Origin: Corynebacterium sp. Marseille-P4321
GTDB taxonomy: Bacteria; Actinomycetota; Actinomycetes; Mycobacteriales; Mycobacteriaceae
Direction: 5' to 3'
DNA length: 64,000 nucleotides
Assembly (NCBI RefSeq): GCF_903645305.1
Contig: NZ_CAHJXO010000003.1
Span: 474,228 to 538,227, forward strand
Position numbers and translations under genes: made by a program. The notes under the pieces are model-generated. The model had not been told where the DNA came from and did no database searches. It worked only from the letters and a program-made list of their open reading frames with translations. Shown one piece after another: positions 44,110 to 53,725 of this stretch (the first letter of the stretch is position 1; every line of letters begins with the position of its first letter).

Positions 44110-45057
44110 TTAATGAATACCGATGCGGTTCAAAAAGTCCCGCGTGACGTCGAGGTTGTTGTGCGTGTAAATGTGCAGCCCGCCGGTTCCTGCTTGCAGG
44201 ATATCCTGGGCTAGCTGGGCGGTCATGCGCATGCCCGCCTCGTATTCCTCTTCCGGGGTTGCGGCTTGGAGCAATTGCTTTTCGACGCGCTCAGGCACCT
44301 CAATCCCCGAAAGCTGACCCATCCGTTGCACCCGCTTCAGCGAGGTCATCGGCATGATGCCGGGGATGAGCGGGATGCGCACACCGGCAAGCCGGGCGAC
44401 CTCCACGAAGTTGAGGAAGTCTTCGGCCTCGAAGAACAGCTGCGTGATGGCGAAGTCGGCGCCGAGGCGCTGCTTGGTCAGCAGCACGTCCAGGTCGTGG
44501 TCGAAGCTGCGCGACTCCTCGTGCCCCTTCGGGTAACAGGCCACCGAGAGGGCGAGCTTGCCGGCGGCGAGCCGGTACGCCTCTTCTTCCTGCACATCCT
44601 GGATGAGGTTGAGCAGATCGGTGGCGTGGCGCAGGTAACCGTCCGGCAGCCCTTGTTCAGGTAAGTCCCCGCGCAGCGCGAGGAAGCCGCGGACGCCAGC
44701 GTCGATAAGCGTGCGAATCCACTCGGCAAGCTCATCGCGCGTGCCCGCGGTGCAGGCGAGGTGCGCGATGGTGCGAAGCTCCGTGGTGTCCGCGATGCGG
44801 GAGATGAGCGCCGCGGTGCCCTCGAGCCACTCGCTGCGCTGCGAGCTGGTCACCGAGACGTAATCCGGCTGGTACGCGGCAAGCCCCGCGATCAGCGCGT
44901 CGAGCTTCTCGGCGTCCTTGTCGTTGCGCGGCGGGATGAGCTCGAAGCTCAACGCCGTGCGCGGCCGGGGCCGGGGGCGACGGATGAGCGGTGACGTGTC
45001 CTCCCGGTCGAGAGGTGCCGAGGCGGAAAGCCGCGTCGAAGGTGCAACTTCGAACAT
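44110..45057 (-). CDS. metF: Methylenetetrahydrofolate reductase
   Basis: A 315-residue TIM-barrel flavoprotein. The opening ALSFELIPPRNDKDAEKLDA carries the conserved FE.PPK-like region, followed by DYVSVTSSQRS, GFLALRGDLPEQ and ADFAITQLFFEAEDFLNFVE, the folate/FAD-binding region. It reduces 5,10-methylene-THF to 5-methyl-THF for MetE. I start at the ATG at 45057 (MFEVAPSTRL); an upstream GTG-type extension has no family sequence. The leader has a tandem 13-bp repeat. Confidence 0.92.
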   Translation of the reverse strand: MFEVAPSTRLSASAPLDREDTSPLIRRPRPRPRTALSFELIPPRNDKDAEKLDALIAGLAAYQPDYVSVTSSQRSEWLEGTAALISRIADTTELRTIAHLACTAGTRDELAEWIRTLIDAGVRGFLALRGDLPEQGLPDGYLRHATDLLNLIQDVQEEEAYRLAAGKLALSVACYPKGHEESRSFDHDLDVLLTKQRLGADFAITQLFFEAEDFLNFVEVARLAGVRIPLIPGIMPMTSLKRVQRMGQLSGIEVPERVEKQLLQAATPEEEYEAGMRMTAQLAQDILQAGTGGLHIYTHNNLDVTRDFLNRIGIH

Positions 45058-45371
45058 GGCGGACCTTTCACTCGGCGGGTAATGCACCGTAAGAAACACT
45101 GTGACAAAACGCGGTGACAAAACGCGTGTCAAAGCGGCTGTCGTACGGCTCTTTGAAATCTATTAAGGCGGTTGTGGCGCCACAATCAGCCCACCCGATT
45201 TGCCCACGTTGGCGCTGGTTGCACGGTTGCTACAGGTGAATATTAATCCGGAAAATGAACAGCTTGGTCCACTTCGGCGTAACGCTTGGTCCGGGCTTGC
45301 CCCGGCGCGCTTCGCTACCCTCGGTGGTGTTCAACGCAAAACAAAACCTGCAATCAATGAAGGAGCACACC
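45058..45371. promoter_or_regulatory. metF upstream region with tandem 13-bp repeat
   Basis: No gene. GTGACAAAACGCG occurs twice without a gap at 45101-45113 and 45114-45126, 44-69 bases before the metF ATG, followed by a GTGTCAAAG half copy. That position suits a promoter or repressor site. I looked for the McbR operator pattern and a SAM-type riboswitch and found neither. The right part carries the promoter and AAGGAG site of the next gene. Confidence 0.5.
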
Positions 45372-46103
45372 ATGAAGCCCGCGACCGTCCTCGCCCTCGC
45401 CAAGGGCGCCAACGAGACCTACAAGTACTTCCGCAAGAACGACCAGAAGCAGCAGCGCGAGATTTACTCATCCCTGCTGGAGAACCTGAAGAGCGACGGC
45501 AGCCTCGACGACCTGCACGACAATCTCGAACCGGAGGAGCTCGAGCGCCTCTTCGGCGCAGCGCGCGCCAATGCCGGCGACATCACCCGCGACATGCACG
45601 ACCGCCTGGACCGCCGCCGCGCGAACTTCGCCGCCACCGCCCCGGCGCGCAAAAAGTACCGCGAGGAGCTGCTGAAGGAAGCAGATGCGAAGAAGAAGAA
45701 GGGCTCGTCGACCATCGGCAGCATCTTCAAGTGGACCCTCGGCCTCGGCGCGGTGGCCGGTGGCGCGTGGGCGCTTTGGGAGTTCCTGCTGAAGGACAAG
45801 CTTGACGGCGACGACACCGACACCTACAAGCCGGCGCCCTCCCGTGAGGAGAAGGCAGCGAACGGCTCCTCCACGCTGGTCTACTCCACCCGTACCGAGG
45901 ACGCGCGCGAGGCCGCCGCACGTGAGGCCGGACGCACCGACGGCATCGAGGACGGCGGCGTGCACCCGGCCGACGTCGGCGGCAAGCACGAGCTTATCGA
46001 CGACACCACCGGCACCACCGATCTCGGCCGCGAGGGCCTGAGCACGCTTGATACCCTCGACGACAACCAGCGCAAGGCCACCGGCGGCAACAAGGACAAG
46101 TAA
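45372..46103 (+). CDS. Hypothetical membrane-associated protein
   Basis: 243 residues. The N-terminal 110 residues are charged and helical (ARANAGDITRDMHDRLDRRR), then one hydrophobic segment (IFKWTLGLGAVAGGAWALWEF), then an acidic, disordered tail rich in Glu, Asp, Gly and Thr. AAGGAG lies seven bases before the ATG at 45372. No family is recognised. A CGTCGATAAGC word (inverted) lies in the tail at 45992-46002. An 11-bp stem follows the stop. Confidence 0.6.
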   Translation: MKPATVLALAKGANETYKYFRKNDQKQQREIYSSLLENLKSDGSLDDLHDNLEPEELERLFGAARANAGDITRDMHDRLDRRRANFAATAPARKKYREELLKEADAKKKKGSSTIGSIFKWTLGLGAVAGGAWALWEFLLKDKLDGDDTDTYKPAPSREEKAANGSSTLVYSTRTEDAREAAAREAGRTDGIEDGGVHPADVGGKHELIDDTTGTTDLGREGLSTLDTLDDNQRKATGGNKDK

Positions 46104-46126
46104 GCCCGACCCCCTACTGCCCCACT

Positions 46127-46173
46127 AGACCGCCTCGCGCCACCCCGCCATCAGGTGCCGCACGAGGCGGTCT
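46127..46173 (+). terminator. Inverted repeat after the hypothetical gene
   Basis: AGACCGCCTCG (46127-46137) is repeated inverted at 46163-46173 with a 25-base loop. The position suggests a terminator, but there is no U tract and the loop is long. Confidence 0.4.
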
Positions 46174-46908
46174 CGTACGAAGCTTTCCGACGGCGCCGAC
46201 GAAGCCCCGAGCTGGGACGGCGAGCGTTTGGACAAGGCGATCCGCGCGGCCTCCCAGTCGGTGGTGACGAACAACGTGGGCGACAGCCACACCACCTTCG
46301 GTAAGGGTTTGAGCCCGTTCTTCCTCTCGCTGTCGCTGTGTTTCGGCGCCCTGATCACGTTCATGGTGTACCCGCAGTGGTCGCAGCGCGCGGTGGATTC
46401 GGGCACGCACCCGATTCGCGCGCACCTGCACACGATCCTGCCCGCGCTGATTATCGGTTTCTTGCAGTCGGTGGCGCTGTGGATCGTGCAGCTGTTCATC
46501 CTGGACGTGGAGCCGACGCACCCGTGGGCGATGCTCGCGGTGCTGGTGTTCATCGACTGGGTGTTTGTCAACGCGGTGACGGCGCTGAATACGGTGCTGG
46601 GCCCCGCGCCCGGCCGTTTGGCCGCGATGGCGCTCATGTCGCTGCAGCTTGTGGCCTCGAACGGTGTTTATCCCCCGGAGGTGCAGCCGGACTTCATCCA
46701 GTGGGTGCACAGTTGGGACCCGATGCGCTACTCGGTGGATCTGGTGCGTTACGGCCTGTTCTCCACCTCTGATTACGACCCGCGCATGTGGCAGGCCGTC
46801 GCCTACCTCACCGTGGTTTCGGTGCTCGCTTTTGCACTATCTACCACGGCGTTGTGGCTGCGCCGCCGTATGCTGAAGTCGCACCTGCACCCGGAGATTT
46901 CTGTTTAG
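46174..46908 (+). pseudogene. Truncated YhgE/Pip-family membrane protein (C-terminal part)
   Basis: About 240 residues survive of a family normally near 700. From about 46180 the frame reads KLSDGADEAPSWDGERLDKA, the usual pre-membrane region. Then come several helices (FFLSLSLCFGALITFMVYPQ, HTILPALIIGFLQSVALWIV, RLAAMALMSLQLVASNGVYP) and SWDPMRYSVDLVRYGLF, typical of the C-terminal ABC-2-like part. The N-terminal region and start codon are missing. It may still be transcribed, but a functional product is unlikely. Confidence 0.75.
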
Positions 46909-46962
46909 CCACTACCATGGGCGGGGCTTACTGCTATGACCAATCGAAAGGACACCAATAGC

Positions 46963-47424
46963 ATGTTCAACCCCCTGAAGCTCATCCCCTCCTCCGTGTT
47001 CACCAAGCAGGACAAGGCGAAGTTCAAGGTCGCCTCTGGCGCGCTGCGCGTGCCGACGGGCCTATACATCCTGAACTCCGGCCTGGGTAAGTTCGGCGTA
47101 GACAAGGAAGGCGCAGAAGGCCTGCGCGACATGGCCTCCACCGGCATCCCGGCGGCGAAGGAGTTCGACGCGGAGACCTTCGCGAAGGCGCTCGCTTCCG
47201 GCGAGACCGCCCTCGGCGCGCTGCTGCTCGCACCGTTCGTGTCCAACCGCTTCGCAGGCGTGAGCCTCGCGACGTTCGGTGCCGGTCTGCTCACGATGTA
47301 CTTCGGCGACCCGGACAACACCGAGGCCGATGGCATCCGCCCGTCCGACCAGGGCAAGGCCCTTGGTAAGGACGTGTGGCTGCTGGGCACCGGTGTGGCC
47401 CTGGCCGCCCTGCCACGGAAGTAA
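46963..47424 (+). CDS. DoxX-like small membrane protein
   Basis: 153 residues with three to four hydrophobic segments. The phrase RVPTGLYILNSGLGKFGVDK resembles the DoxX family opening (RxxxGxxfxxxGxxKf). The later hydrophobic parts are ALGALLLAPFVSNRFAGVSL and LLGTGVALAAL. AAAGGA lies 10 bases before the ATG at 46963, which I prefer to the ATG at 46936. DoxX-like proteins are poorly understood; some act in redox balance. The ISL3 element has inserted 51 bases after the stop. Confidence 0.6.
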   Translation: MFNPLKLIPSSVFTKQDKAKFKVASGALRVPTGLYILNSGLGKFGVDKEGAEGLRDMASTGIPAAKEFDAETFAKALASGETALGALLLAPFVSNRFAGVSLATFGAGLLTMYFGDPDNTEADGIRPSDQGKALGKDVWLLGTGVALAALPRK

Positions 47425-47453
47425 ACTCGGGCGCTGGAACGCGCTCTAACCTG

Positions 47454-47460
47454 CCCCCGT
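47454..47460 (+). terminator. Left arm of a terminator split by the ISL3 element
   Basis: CCCCCGT at 47454-47460 pairs with ACGGGGG at 48937-48943, followed by TTT. Removing the IS and one target copy brings the arms about 22 bases apart. The original hairpin probably ended the DoxX-like transcript. Confidence 0.4.
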
Positions 47461-47475
47461 TCACACTGTTATGGG

Positions 47476-48920
47476 GCTCTTCGTGATTGGGAGTGCGTAG
47501 GTTGTTTCTAGGCCCCTGGGGTGTGGCACAAGATATGGGGGTCCTTGCTGCGTTAAGGATGTAGGTGTTCAAGCCAATCCACAACACAACAAGGACCCTG
47601 CGATGCAGCCTAGTTCCAACATCGTCGCCGACACCATTTGCCGCACCGCGGAGCTCGGCCTGGCGATCACGAATGCCGCGCACAACGATGAGTGCACCGT
47701 CATCGAGTGCGAAGCTCTCGCCCCGATCAACGCGTGCCCCGCATGCGACCGGCCTGGTGTGCTGCGCGATCACGCCCACCGTGAACTGGTGGATTTGCCT
47801 GTCGTCGGGTTTCCCACGAAGCTGCGGGTGCGCCTGCCGCGGTATGTGTGCACCAACCAGGTGTGCCCGAAGAGGGTCTTCCGGGCTTCTCTTGCATGTG
47901 CTGATGACCGCTCGAAGGTCACCCACCGGGTGGTGCGCTGGATCCTACAGCGTTTAGCGATCGACCGGATGAGTGTTGCCGCCACCGCCAAGGCACTCGG
48001 TATCGGCTGGCAGTTGACATGCGATTTGGCTCTTTCTATGGCCAGGGAGCTCGTCGCTGACCCCGACCATTTGGCTGGGGTGCGCATCATCGGGGTTGAT
48101 GAGCACAAATGGGCCCACAACCGGCGTGCGGCTGGCGGTGGGTTCGTCACCGTGATCGTGGATATGACCCACCAGCACACCGGTCAACCCGCCAGGTTGC
48201 TTGATGTCATACCGGGCAGAAGTGCGCACGTGCTCACCAGGTGGATCAACCAACGCCCGAAGGCGTTCCGTGACCAGGTGGAGGTGATCACCATGGATGG
48301 GTTTCAGGGCTACGCCACCGCAGCCGATGAGGCGCTTCCGCAGGCTACGCGGGTGATGGATCCGTTTCATGTGGTGCGTCTTGCTGGCGACAAAGTCACC
48401 TCGTGTAGGCAGCGGTTGCAGCGTGAAACCTATGGTCGGCGCGGTAGAACCAACGACCCCTTGTATAAGAACCGTCGCACCATGCTCACCCGCATCGACC
48501 TTTTAACCGGCGAGCAGCAACATCGCCTGGATGCGTTGTTCAACTACGATGACGATTACGCCGTGCTGCAAGAAACATGGCTGGTGTACCAAGAGATCAT
48601 CGACTGCTACGACGACCCGAATAAGCGGCGTGCGAAAACCAAGATGCGCAGATTAATCGACAGGCTGCGCGGGCTTCGTCAAGCCGGGCTAACGGAGCTT
48701 GCCCAACTCGGGCGCAGCCTGCACAAGCGGCGCACCGACATCCTCGCATTTTTCGACATCGGCGCCTCCAACGGCCCGGTCGAAGCCATCAACGGGCGCC
48801 TTGAGCACCTGCGCGGCATCGCACTCGGGTTCCGCAACATCAACCACTACATCTTGCGGTGCCTGATCCACTCCGGAGGCCTGCAACCCAAGATCAACGC
48901 ACTCTAAAACGCGAAGAGCC
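47476..48920 (+). mobile_element. ISL3-family insertion sequence, 1,445 bp (IS31831/IS13869-like)
   Basis: The ends are imperfect inverted repeats, both beginning GGCTCTTCG and sharing GAGTGCGT about 16 bases in. An 8-bp target duplication, TGTTATGG, lies at 47468-47475 and 48921-48928. The length and transposase fit corynebacterial ISL3 elements. All parts look intact. Confidence 0.93.
47603..48907 (+). CDS. ISL3-family transposase
   Basis: 434 residues. An N-terminal zinc finger (CPACDRPGVLRDHAHRELVD, then VCTNQVCPKR) is followed by a helix-turn-helix region (LAIDRMSVAATAKALGIGWQ) and the DDE catalytic core: IIGVDEHKWAHNRR (first Asp), VITMDGFQGYATA (second Asp) and SNGPVEAINGRLEHLRGIAL (Glu). 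It is full length. It ends 13 bases before the right IS end, as usual for this group. Confidence 0.95.
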   Translation: MQPSSNIVADTICRTAELGLAITNAAHNDECTVIECEALAPINACPACDRPGVLRDHAHRELVDLPVVGFPTKLRVRLPRYVCTNQVCPKRVFRASLACADDRSKVTHRVVRWILQRLAIDRMSVAATAKALGIGWQLTCDLALSMARELVADPDHLAGVRIIGVDEHKWAHNRRAAGGGFVTVIVDMTHQHTGQPARLLDVIPGRSAHVLTRWINQRPKAFRDQVEVITMDGFQGYATAADEALPQATRVMDPFHVVRLAGDKVTSCRQRLQRETYGRRGRTNDPLYKNRRTMLTRIDLLTGEQQHRLDALFNYDDDYAVLQETWLVYQEIIDCYDDPNKRRAKTKMRRLIDRLRGLRQAGLTELAQLGRSLHKRRTDILAFFDIGASNGPVEAINGRLEHLRGIALGFRNINHYILRCLIHSGGLQPKINAL

Positions 48921-49010
48921 TGTTATGGCAGCTGGGACGGGGGTTTCGCATTCGTTGAGGCCGCCCACCCGCGGCGCGCTCGCGACGCCGTAACTCTGGC
49001 GAAACGCGAA

Positions 49011-49040
49011 ACACCCGCCGGGATTGCTCCCAGCGGGTGT
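49011..49040 (-). terminator. Terminator of the first large surface-protein gene
   Basis: ACACCCGC (49011-49018) pairs with GCGGGTGT (49033-49040). On the minus strand the stem is followed by a TTTCGCGTTT tract. It lies 33 bases after the stop at 49073. Confidence 0.75.
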
Positions 49041-49072
49041 CGCAAACAGGCTACCTAACGCGGTCGACTGTC

Positions 49073-52000
49073 CTATTTGGTCGTGGACTCAGCAACAGTG
49101 TTGCCGTTGAGCTCGACCGACACGTTGGTCTCGGACTTCGAGCCTTTCTTATCCGTCTTCTCCTTCTTGGGGCTCTCCGTCGGGATCTCGCCGGACGAGC
49201 CGCCCATCAGGGTTTCGTTATCCAGTGCCTTACCAATCTGGTAGGAGGAGGTGTACTCGCCAGCACCGCAGGCGCGCAGAACCGCGTCGGCTACAAGCAG
49301 GCCGTAAGTGATGACGCCGAGCGTACCAGCGGCCAGACCGATGAACTCGGGGTTGACCACCTGAACGTTGAACGCACCCTGCGCCTGAGCCGCACGCTCA
49401 GCACGCTCACGGTCGTAGATGCCAAGACCACGCTGGATGTAGTCGTTGGCCTCGCGGATCGCGGCGTTGACCTGAGCGGACACGCCCTCCAGGCCCGGAA
49501 TCTGCACCTGAGCCAGGATGCCCACCGGGATGAGCAGCAGCAGCGGCGACAGCGCGCCTGCGAGCGCACCGAGGCACTTGCCGAGGTCCTCGCTGGAGCC
49601 AGAACCAGTATTTTGCGTGGTCTTATCCTCGATCGTGATGGTCAAGGTGCGCTGGTAGGACTGGTTGCCACCGTGGTCCACCACAACGTATCCGACCTCA
49701 CCCGATTCATCACCCTTCGGCTTCAGGATGAGGCCGTTGCCGGTCCTTTCAATCTCCCGGATCTTCTCAGCGCCCCGCGTCAGGATGAGGTCCGCGATGT
49801 CGTCCGGGAAGTTGATCGTGATGTCGTTGTTGTTGTTTTGGACGATGTCGACTTCCGCCAAATCAACGTTCGTACCGTTCACACGGCCAGGAGCAATCTG
49901 TCCGGACTGCGCGATACCTGCGGGGACAATCTCCAGGAACACCATCCGCAGCACACGATCGTTGTCATCCCGCTCCTCGACACGGACCAGCTTGCCCTCG
50001 GTACCCTCCTTCGCGTTGACGCGGAAGGTGCCGTCCACCGTTTCGGTAGTGACGTATTCGCCGCCCGTGACAACCTCGAACTTGCCACCGTTCTGCATCT
50101 TCGGGATATCGGTGTACCCACCGACCGGGATGATCGAACGCTGTTCGTGGATCTTGCGCGACTTACCTTCGACGATGTTGATCCGGTAACGGTTAATTAC
50201 CTTGCCGTTCTCATCAGTTTCGTGGACGATGCCGTAGTTGCCCGCGGCGCCTTCCTTGGGCTGCAGCACCCAATCGTTGCCTTCGCGGCTCGGCGTCTTG
50301 AAGTGCGTACTACCCTCAGCGAGCGTGAACGTGTGCTTGTCGTTCACGATGGTCGCACGGAACTCAGAGTTCGTGGCAACCTGGTAGGTCAGCTCGCCCT
50401 TCGCAGGTTCCTTGATGGTGAGACGGTATTCCGCCCACACACCACGTGCGTCCTTCACCTCAATTACAGCCGTGCCCGTTTTGCCCTCTTTACCAGTGAT
50501 GACGAACTGGTTGTTCGCCTGATCACGAGTAATCTCAATGAATTCCGCGCCTTCCTTGATGCGGTATTCGTCGTCCGTGCTACCAGGGATGCGAGCGGTC
50601 GAGTTCCAAGTCATCACGCGCTCAAGCGGCTTGACATTCGAGTTTCTGCCCGGCTTCACATTGATGGTGTATTCCTCGAAGAGGAAGCCGTCCTCAGTGC
50701 GGTTCTCGATTACCAGGGTTCCGTTAGCACCGTACTTGAAGTCGAGCTTCAGAACCGCGTTGTCGTCGCTCAGATCGGTATTCTCAGCAACGAGATTCTT
50801 GGCGGCTTCCTTGTCCTTGAAACGCAGCTTCGTGCCGGTGAGGTCGAGGGTGTTGTCCGAAGTGATGTCGTACTCCATCTTACGAACCGGAGCCGGCGAC
50901 ACCTTGTAGGTGTACTTCACGATCGACTTGTACTCGCCATTGGGGTTGCCGTGGAAGGAAAGCTGCTCCTCGACGACAGTGACTTCGCCTTCAGCACCCT
51001 CCTTGAAACGGAGCTTCCAGTCGCCCTCACCCAGGGTCGACCTGTCGAAGTCGATGATGTCCTTATACGTCTCCTGCGGGTTGTCAACGTCGAACCGGAG
51101 CCTGTTACGCGGGCGCAGGTTCGCTTCGGTTCTACCGCTACCCGGATTAAGGGGCTCTAGCTTGTCGCTACCACGGAAAATGTCGACGATCGCGCGGTCC
51201 AGGACCTCACGGGAACGCTTATCGGTGTCGAAGTTGTTATCCTGGCGGCTCGGGTTGACGTCGAGCTTCCACACTCCAATGAGGGCACCAGTCTTCTTGT
51301 CAAGGATGTGGACAATTGCCTGACCGGTGTAGCCGTCGCGTGGCTTAACCGCCCAGACGTCGCCTTCCTTACCGTCGATCTTGCCCCGGCCATCGGTTAC
51401 ATCGATGTCTCCGCTAATAACCTTGTATACCCACTCGTCGCGGCGCTCGATGTTCACCGTATCGGTCGTTTCGATCGAGTACTCGCGAATCACAGGGCCG
51501 GAGTTGAGATCCTTCTGGATCACGAGGGTGTAGTGGTAGCGGACACCATTGTTATCGGTGAACTCGATAACGACTTCGCCCTCAGTGTTGGCGTCCTTAG
51601 GCTTGATCACCCAAGTGTCGTTGTCGCCCTCGGTGACTGTGACCTTGTCTTCACCCGAAATAATCCGGTACGTGCCACCGCGGCGTTCAATAACGGCGGA
51701 AGACGTGCTCAGAATCTCGCGCGTGACGTCGAACTTCGAGGTCGTGTTCTCAATGGTAACGATGTTCTCGCGGACGTTGCCGGATTCCTCGGTGATCTTC
51801 ACGATCACCTGGCCGCGCAGCTCAGGCTCAGTTACCTCAATCTTGACCTGATTCTCGTCCTGCTTAACCTCGAGGCCACCAGGCAAGACTTGGTGCTCGT
51901 TGCCATCAGCATCGATGTACACGGGTTCTTCGACACGATCGCCCCGGTTCTTCTTGATGACCTTCACGCGGTCCTGCGAATCCGGGTTGATGGTGTAGAA

Positions 52001-53686
52001 GAAGTTGTTGACCTTGACGTTGGTCTGTGTTTCTACCTTGATGGTGTCGGAGACCTTGATGCGGTAGATGTACTGATTGCCTTCGCTATCAGTAATCAGG
52101 AGCTCAACGTCGCCCTCACCCTTGAACCCGGACTTCGGCTTGATCTCCAGCTTGCCGTCGTCGGTGCGCTCAACGTCAACGATCTCCCCGCCCCGGATAA
52201 TCTCGAAAGTCCACGAGCCCTTAACCGCTCCCGGAACCTCGATGATCTTGGAATTATCGTTCTGGGAGAAGCCAGCGAAGTAGTAGAACTCCTCAACTTC
52301 CTTCACCGATTCGTAGACCTTCTCGGTGTAGTAGTTCTCGGTGATCTGGACCTCGCGGGTGGACGTCACCGGAGCCGGGGTCACGGTCCGTGTCTCGGTG
52401 ACAGTGGTGGCTGGGACATCGACAACCTGGGTGCGGGTAGGCGTGGACCAACGCGTCGCAGTCACTGTCGACGCAGGCTTAGTCACCACGACGGGCACAT
52501 CGGAGACCGTCTCGGTAACAGTCGTCGGCTTGCCCGTCTTGGTCTCACGGGTGATGTATGGACGCGGAATCTCGGTGATCGTCTTCGTCACAGCCGGCGT
52601 CGTCTCGGTGACGGTCACGTGCTTGGTCACCGGCGACGGTGTAACCGTCTTCGTCTCAACGGTCACAGGACGAGTGACCCGGGTGGTTCGCGTCACGGTG
52701 GGAAGCGTAGAGCGCTCGGTGACTGTCACTACAGGGTGAGTGTAGGTCTCGGTAACCGTCCGCGGAGCCTCGGTGATGGTCTGCGTCGTCTTCGTGGCGG
52801 GGCGAGTCTCAGTCACCACCGTGGTCTCGGTCTGACCTGGTCGCTCCACGACGACCTCAGTCTTTCCGCCGCCGGGCTTCGGCTCGAAACCGGGGAGGCC
52901 GGGCTGCACAATCGTAACGATGCGCTGCACCGTCGGGTTCTTCTTCGGGTTGACGTCCAGATTGTAGTTGCGCGGAACGAGAACTGTCACATACTCGCCG
53001 AAGTTGTAGTTCTCCTCGACGGTACGGAAATTGTTGTTCTTTACGAGCACGTAGTTCGGGGTTCCATCGCCCGTGACGTCCTGCTCTTTCCAGATGATGT
53101 CGAAACCCGTCAGGGCCCGGAACATCGCGGTGTTGAGCTGGCCGTAGTAGAAGTGTCCTCGGATCTCGTTCAGTGCACCCGGATTATTGGAGAGAAGAGC
53201 CTGCAGAATGCGGTTCTGGGTCCTGATCCTGTACTCCAATGTGGGATCGGGCCGCTTCTCGTACTGCTGGTAATCAGCGATCAACGACTTCGTGACGTTG
53301 ATCGCCGCAAGCTGAATGTCGCGGTTGATGCCAAGACCTTCACCGAAACGGCCGGAGTGCCCAGTGAGTTTACGCACCTCGTAACCACCCGGGACACTAT
53401 CCCAAGGGCCAGGCAAACCCCAGTCGATGCACCAACCCGGGCCCATCTGGGTGGGCAGGAGGAAGGTGTTCTGGAACTGATTAGCCTTCTGATTCCCAAC
53501 AATAGGATCGTAGGAGTAGAACTGCGTGAGCTCCTGCTCACTCAGAGCCTGATAAGAGTCCACGATAGCTGCAGACGAGAAGGTAGCGGCCATCGCGCTA
53601 GGTGTCGCTACAACGGTCGCACCGGATACGAGGGCCGCGGAGATGAGTCCGGCCATCGCGCGCTTTTTTACATTTGCGTTCTTCAA
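49073..53686 (-). CDS. Giant repetitive surface protein A, Ig-like repeats and TVTET-rich stalk
   Basis: 1,537 residues, starting at TTG with AAGGA eight bases upstream. The signal peptide ends PSAMAAT. Residues about 45-270 form an N-terminal domain shared with the next gene (GPGWCIDWGLPG, AAINVTK, GEYVTVLVPRNYNL). Residues about 280-450 are a Thr/Val/Pro stalk built on the phrase TVTET. Then come roughly ten Ig-like repeats of 75-85 residues, each with phrases like VERTDDGKLEIKPKSG and GEGDVELLITDSEGNQY. The C-terminus has PLLLLIPVGILAQVQIPGLE, an amphipathic helix, a second hydrophobic stretch (FIGLAAGTLGVITYGLLVAD) and a polar tail. There is no LPxTG. It is probably an envelope-anchored adhesin or filament; the function is unproven. 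Confidence 0.8.
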   Translation of the reverse strand: MKNANVKKRAMAGLISAALVSGATVVATPSAMAATFSSAAIVDSYQALSEQELTQFYSYDPIVGNQKANQFQNTFLLPTQMGPGWCIDWGLPGPWDSVPGGYEVRKLTGHSGRFGEGLGINRDIQLAAINVTKSLIADYQQYEKRPDPTLEYRIRTQNRILQALLSNNPGALNEIRGHFYYGQLNTAMFRALTGFDIIWKEQDVTGDGTPNYVLVKNNNFRTVEENYNFGEYVTVLVPRNYNLDVNPKKNPTVQRIVTIVQPGLPGFEPKPGGGKTEVVVERPGQTETTVVTETRPATKTTQTITEAPRTVTETYTHPVVTVTERSTLPTVTRTTRVTRPVTVETKTVTPSPVTKHVTVTETTPAVTKTITEIPRPYITRETKTGKPTTVTETVSDVPVVVTKPASTVTATRWSTPTRTQVVDVPATTVTETRTVTPAPVTSTREVQITENYYTEKVYESVKEVEEFYYFAGFSQNDNSKIIEVPGAVKGSWTFEIIRGGEIVDVERTDDGKLEIKPKSGFKGEGDVELLITDSEGNQYIYRIKVSDTIKVETQTNVKVNNFFYTINPDSQDRVKVIKKNRGDRVEEPVYIDADGNEHQVLPGGLEVKQDENQVKIEVTEPELRGQVIVKITEESGNVRENIVTIENTTSKFDVTREILSTSSAVIERRGGTYRIISGEDKVTVTEGDNDTWVIKPKDANTEGEVVIEFTDNNGVRYHYTLVIQKDLNSGPVIREYSIETTDTVNIERRDEWVYKVISGDIDVTDGRGKIDGKEGDVWAVKPRDGYTGQAIVHILDKKTGALIGVWKLDVNPSRQDNNFDTDKRSREVLDRAIVDIFRGSDKLEPLNPGSGRTEANLRPRNRLRFDVDNPQETYKDIIDFDRSTLGEGDWKLRFKEGAEGEVTVVEEQLSFHGNPNGEYKSIVKYTYKVSPAPVRKMEYDITSDNTLDLTGTKLRFKDKEAAKNLVAENTDLSDDNAVLKLDFKYGANGTLVIENRTEDGFLFEEYTINVKPGRNSNVKPLERVMTWNSTARIPGSTDDEYRIKEGAEFIEITRDQANNQFVITGKEGKTGTAVIEVKDARGVWAEYRLTIKEPAKGELTYQVATNSEFRATIVNDKHTFTLAEGSTHFKTPSREGNDWVLQPKEGAAGNYGIVHETDENGKVINRYRINIVEGKSRKIHEQRSIIPVGGYTDIPKMQNGGKFEVVTGGEYVTTETVDGTFRVNAKEGTEGKLVRVEERDDNDRVLRMVFLEIVPAGIAQSGQIAPGRVNGTNVDLAEVDIVQNNNNDITINFPDDIADLILTRGAEKIREIERTGNGLILKPKGDESGEVGYVVVDHGGNQSYQRTLTITIEDKTTQNTGSGSSEDLGKCLGALAGALSPLLLLIPVGILAQVQIPGLEGVSAQVNAAIREANDYIQRGLGIYDRERAERAAQAQGAFNVQVVNPEFIGLAAGTLGVITYGLLVADAVLRACGAGEYTSSYQIGKALDNETLMGGSSGEIPTESPKKEKTDKKGSKSETNVSVELNGNTVAESTTK

Positions 53687-53725
53687 CGGCTTATTCCTTA
53701 CAGTTGGAGGGAGAAATTCGAAGTC

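Noticed and set aside
41748..44147. A 799-residue plus-strand frame opposite metE
   Set aside because: The minus strand encodes a full, conserved MetE. The opposite frame is open because of high GC third positions and is rich in Gly, Arg and His with no domain.
45058..45371. SAM-type riboswitch or McbR operator controlling metF-metE
   Set aside because: No riboswitch-like helices and no TAGAC-N6-GTCTA pattern were found. Only the tandem 13-bp repeat is visible.
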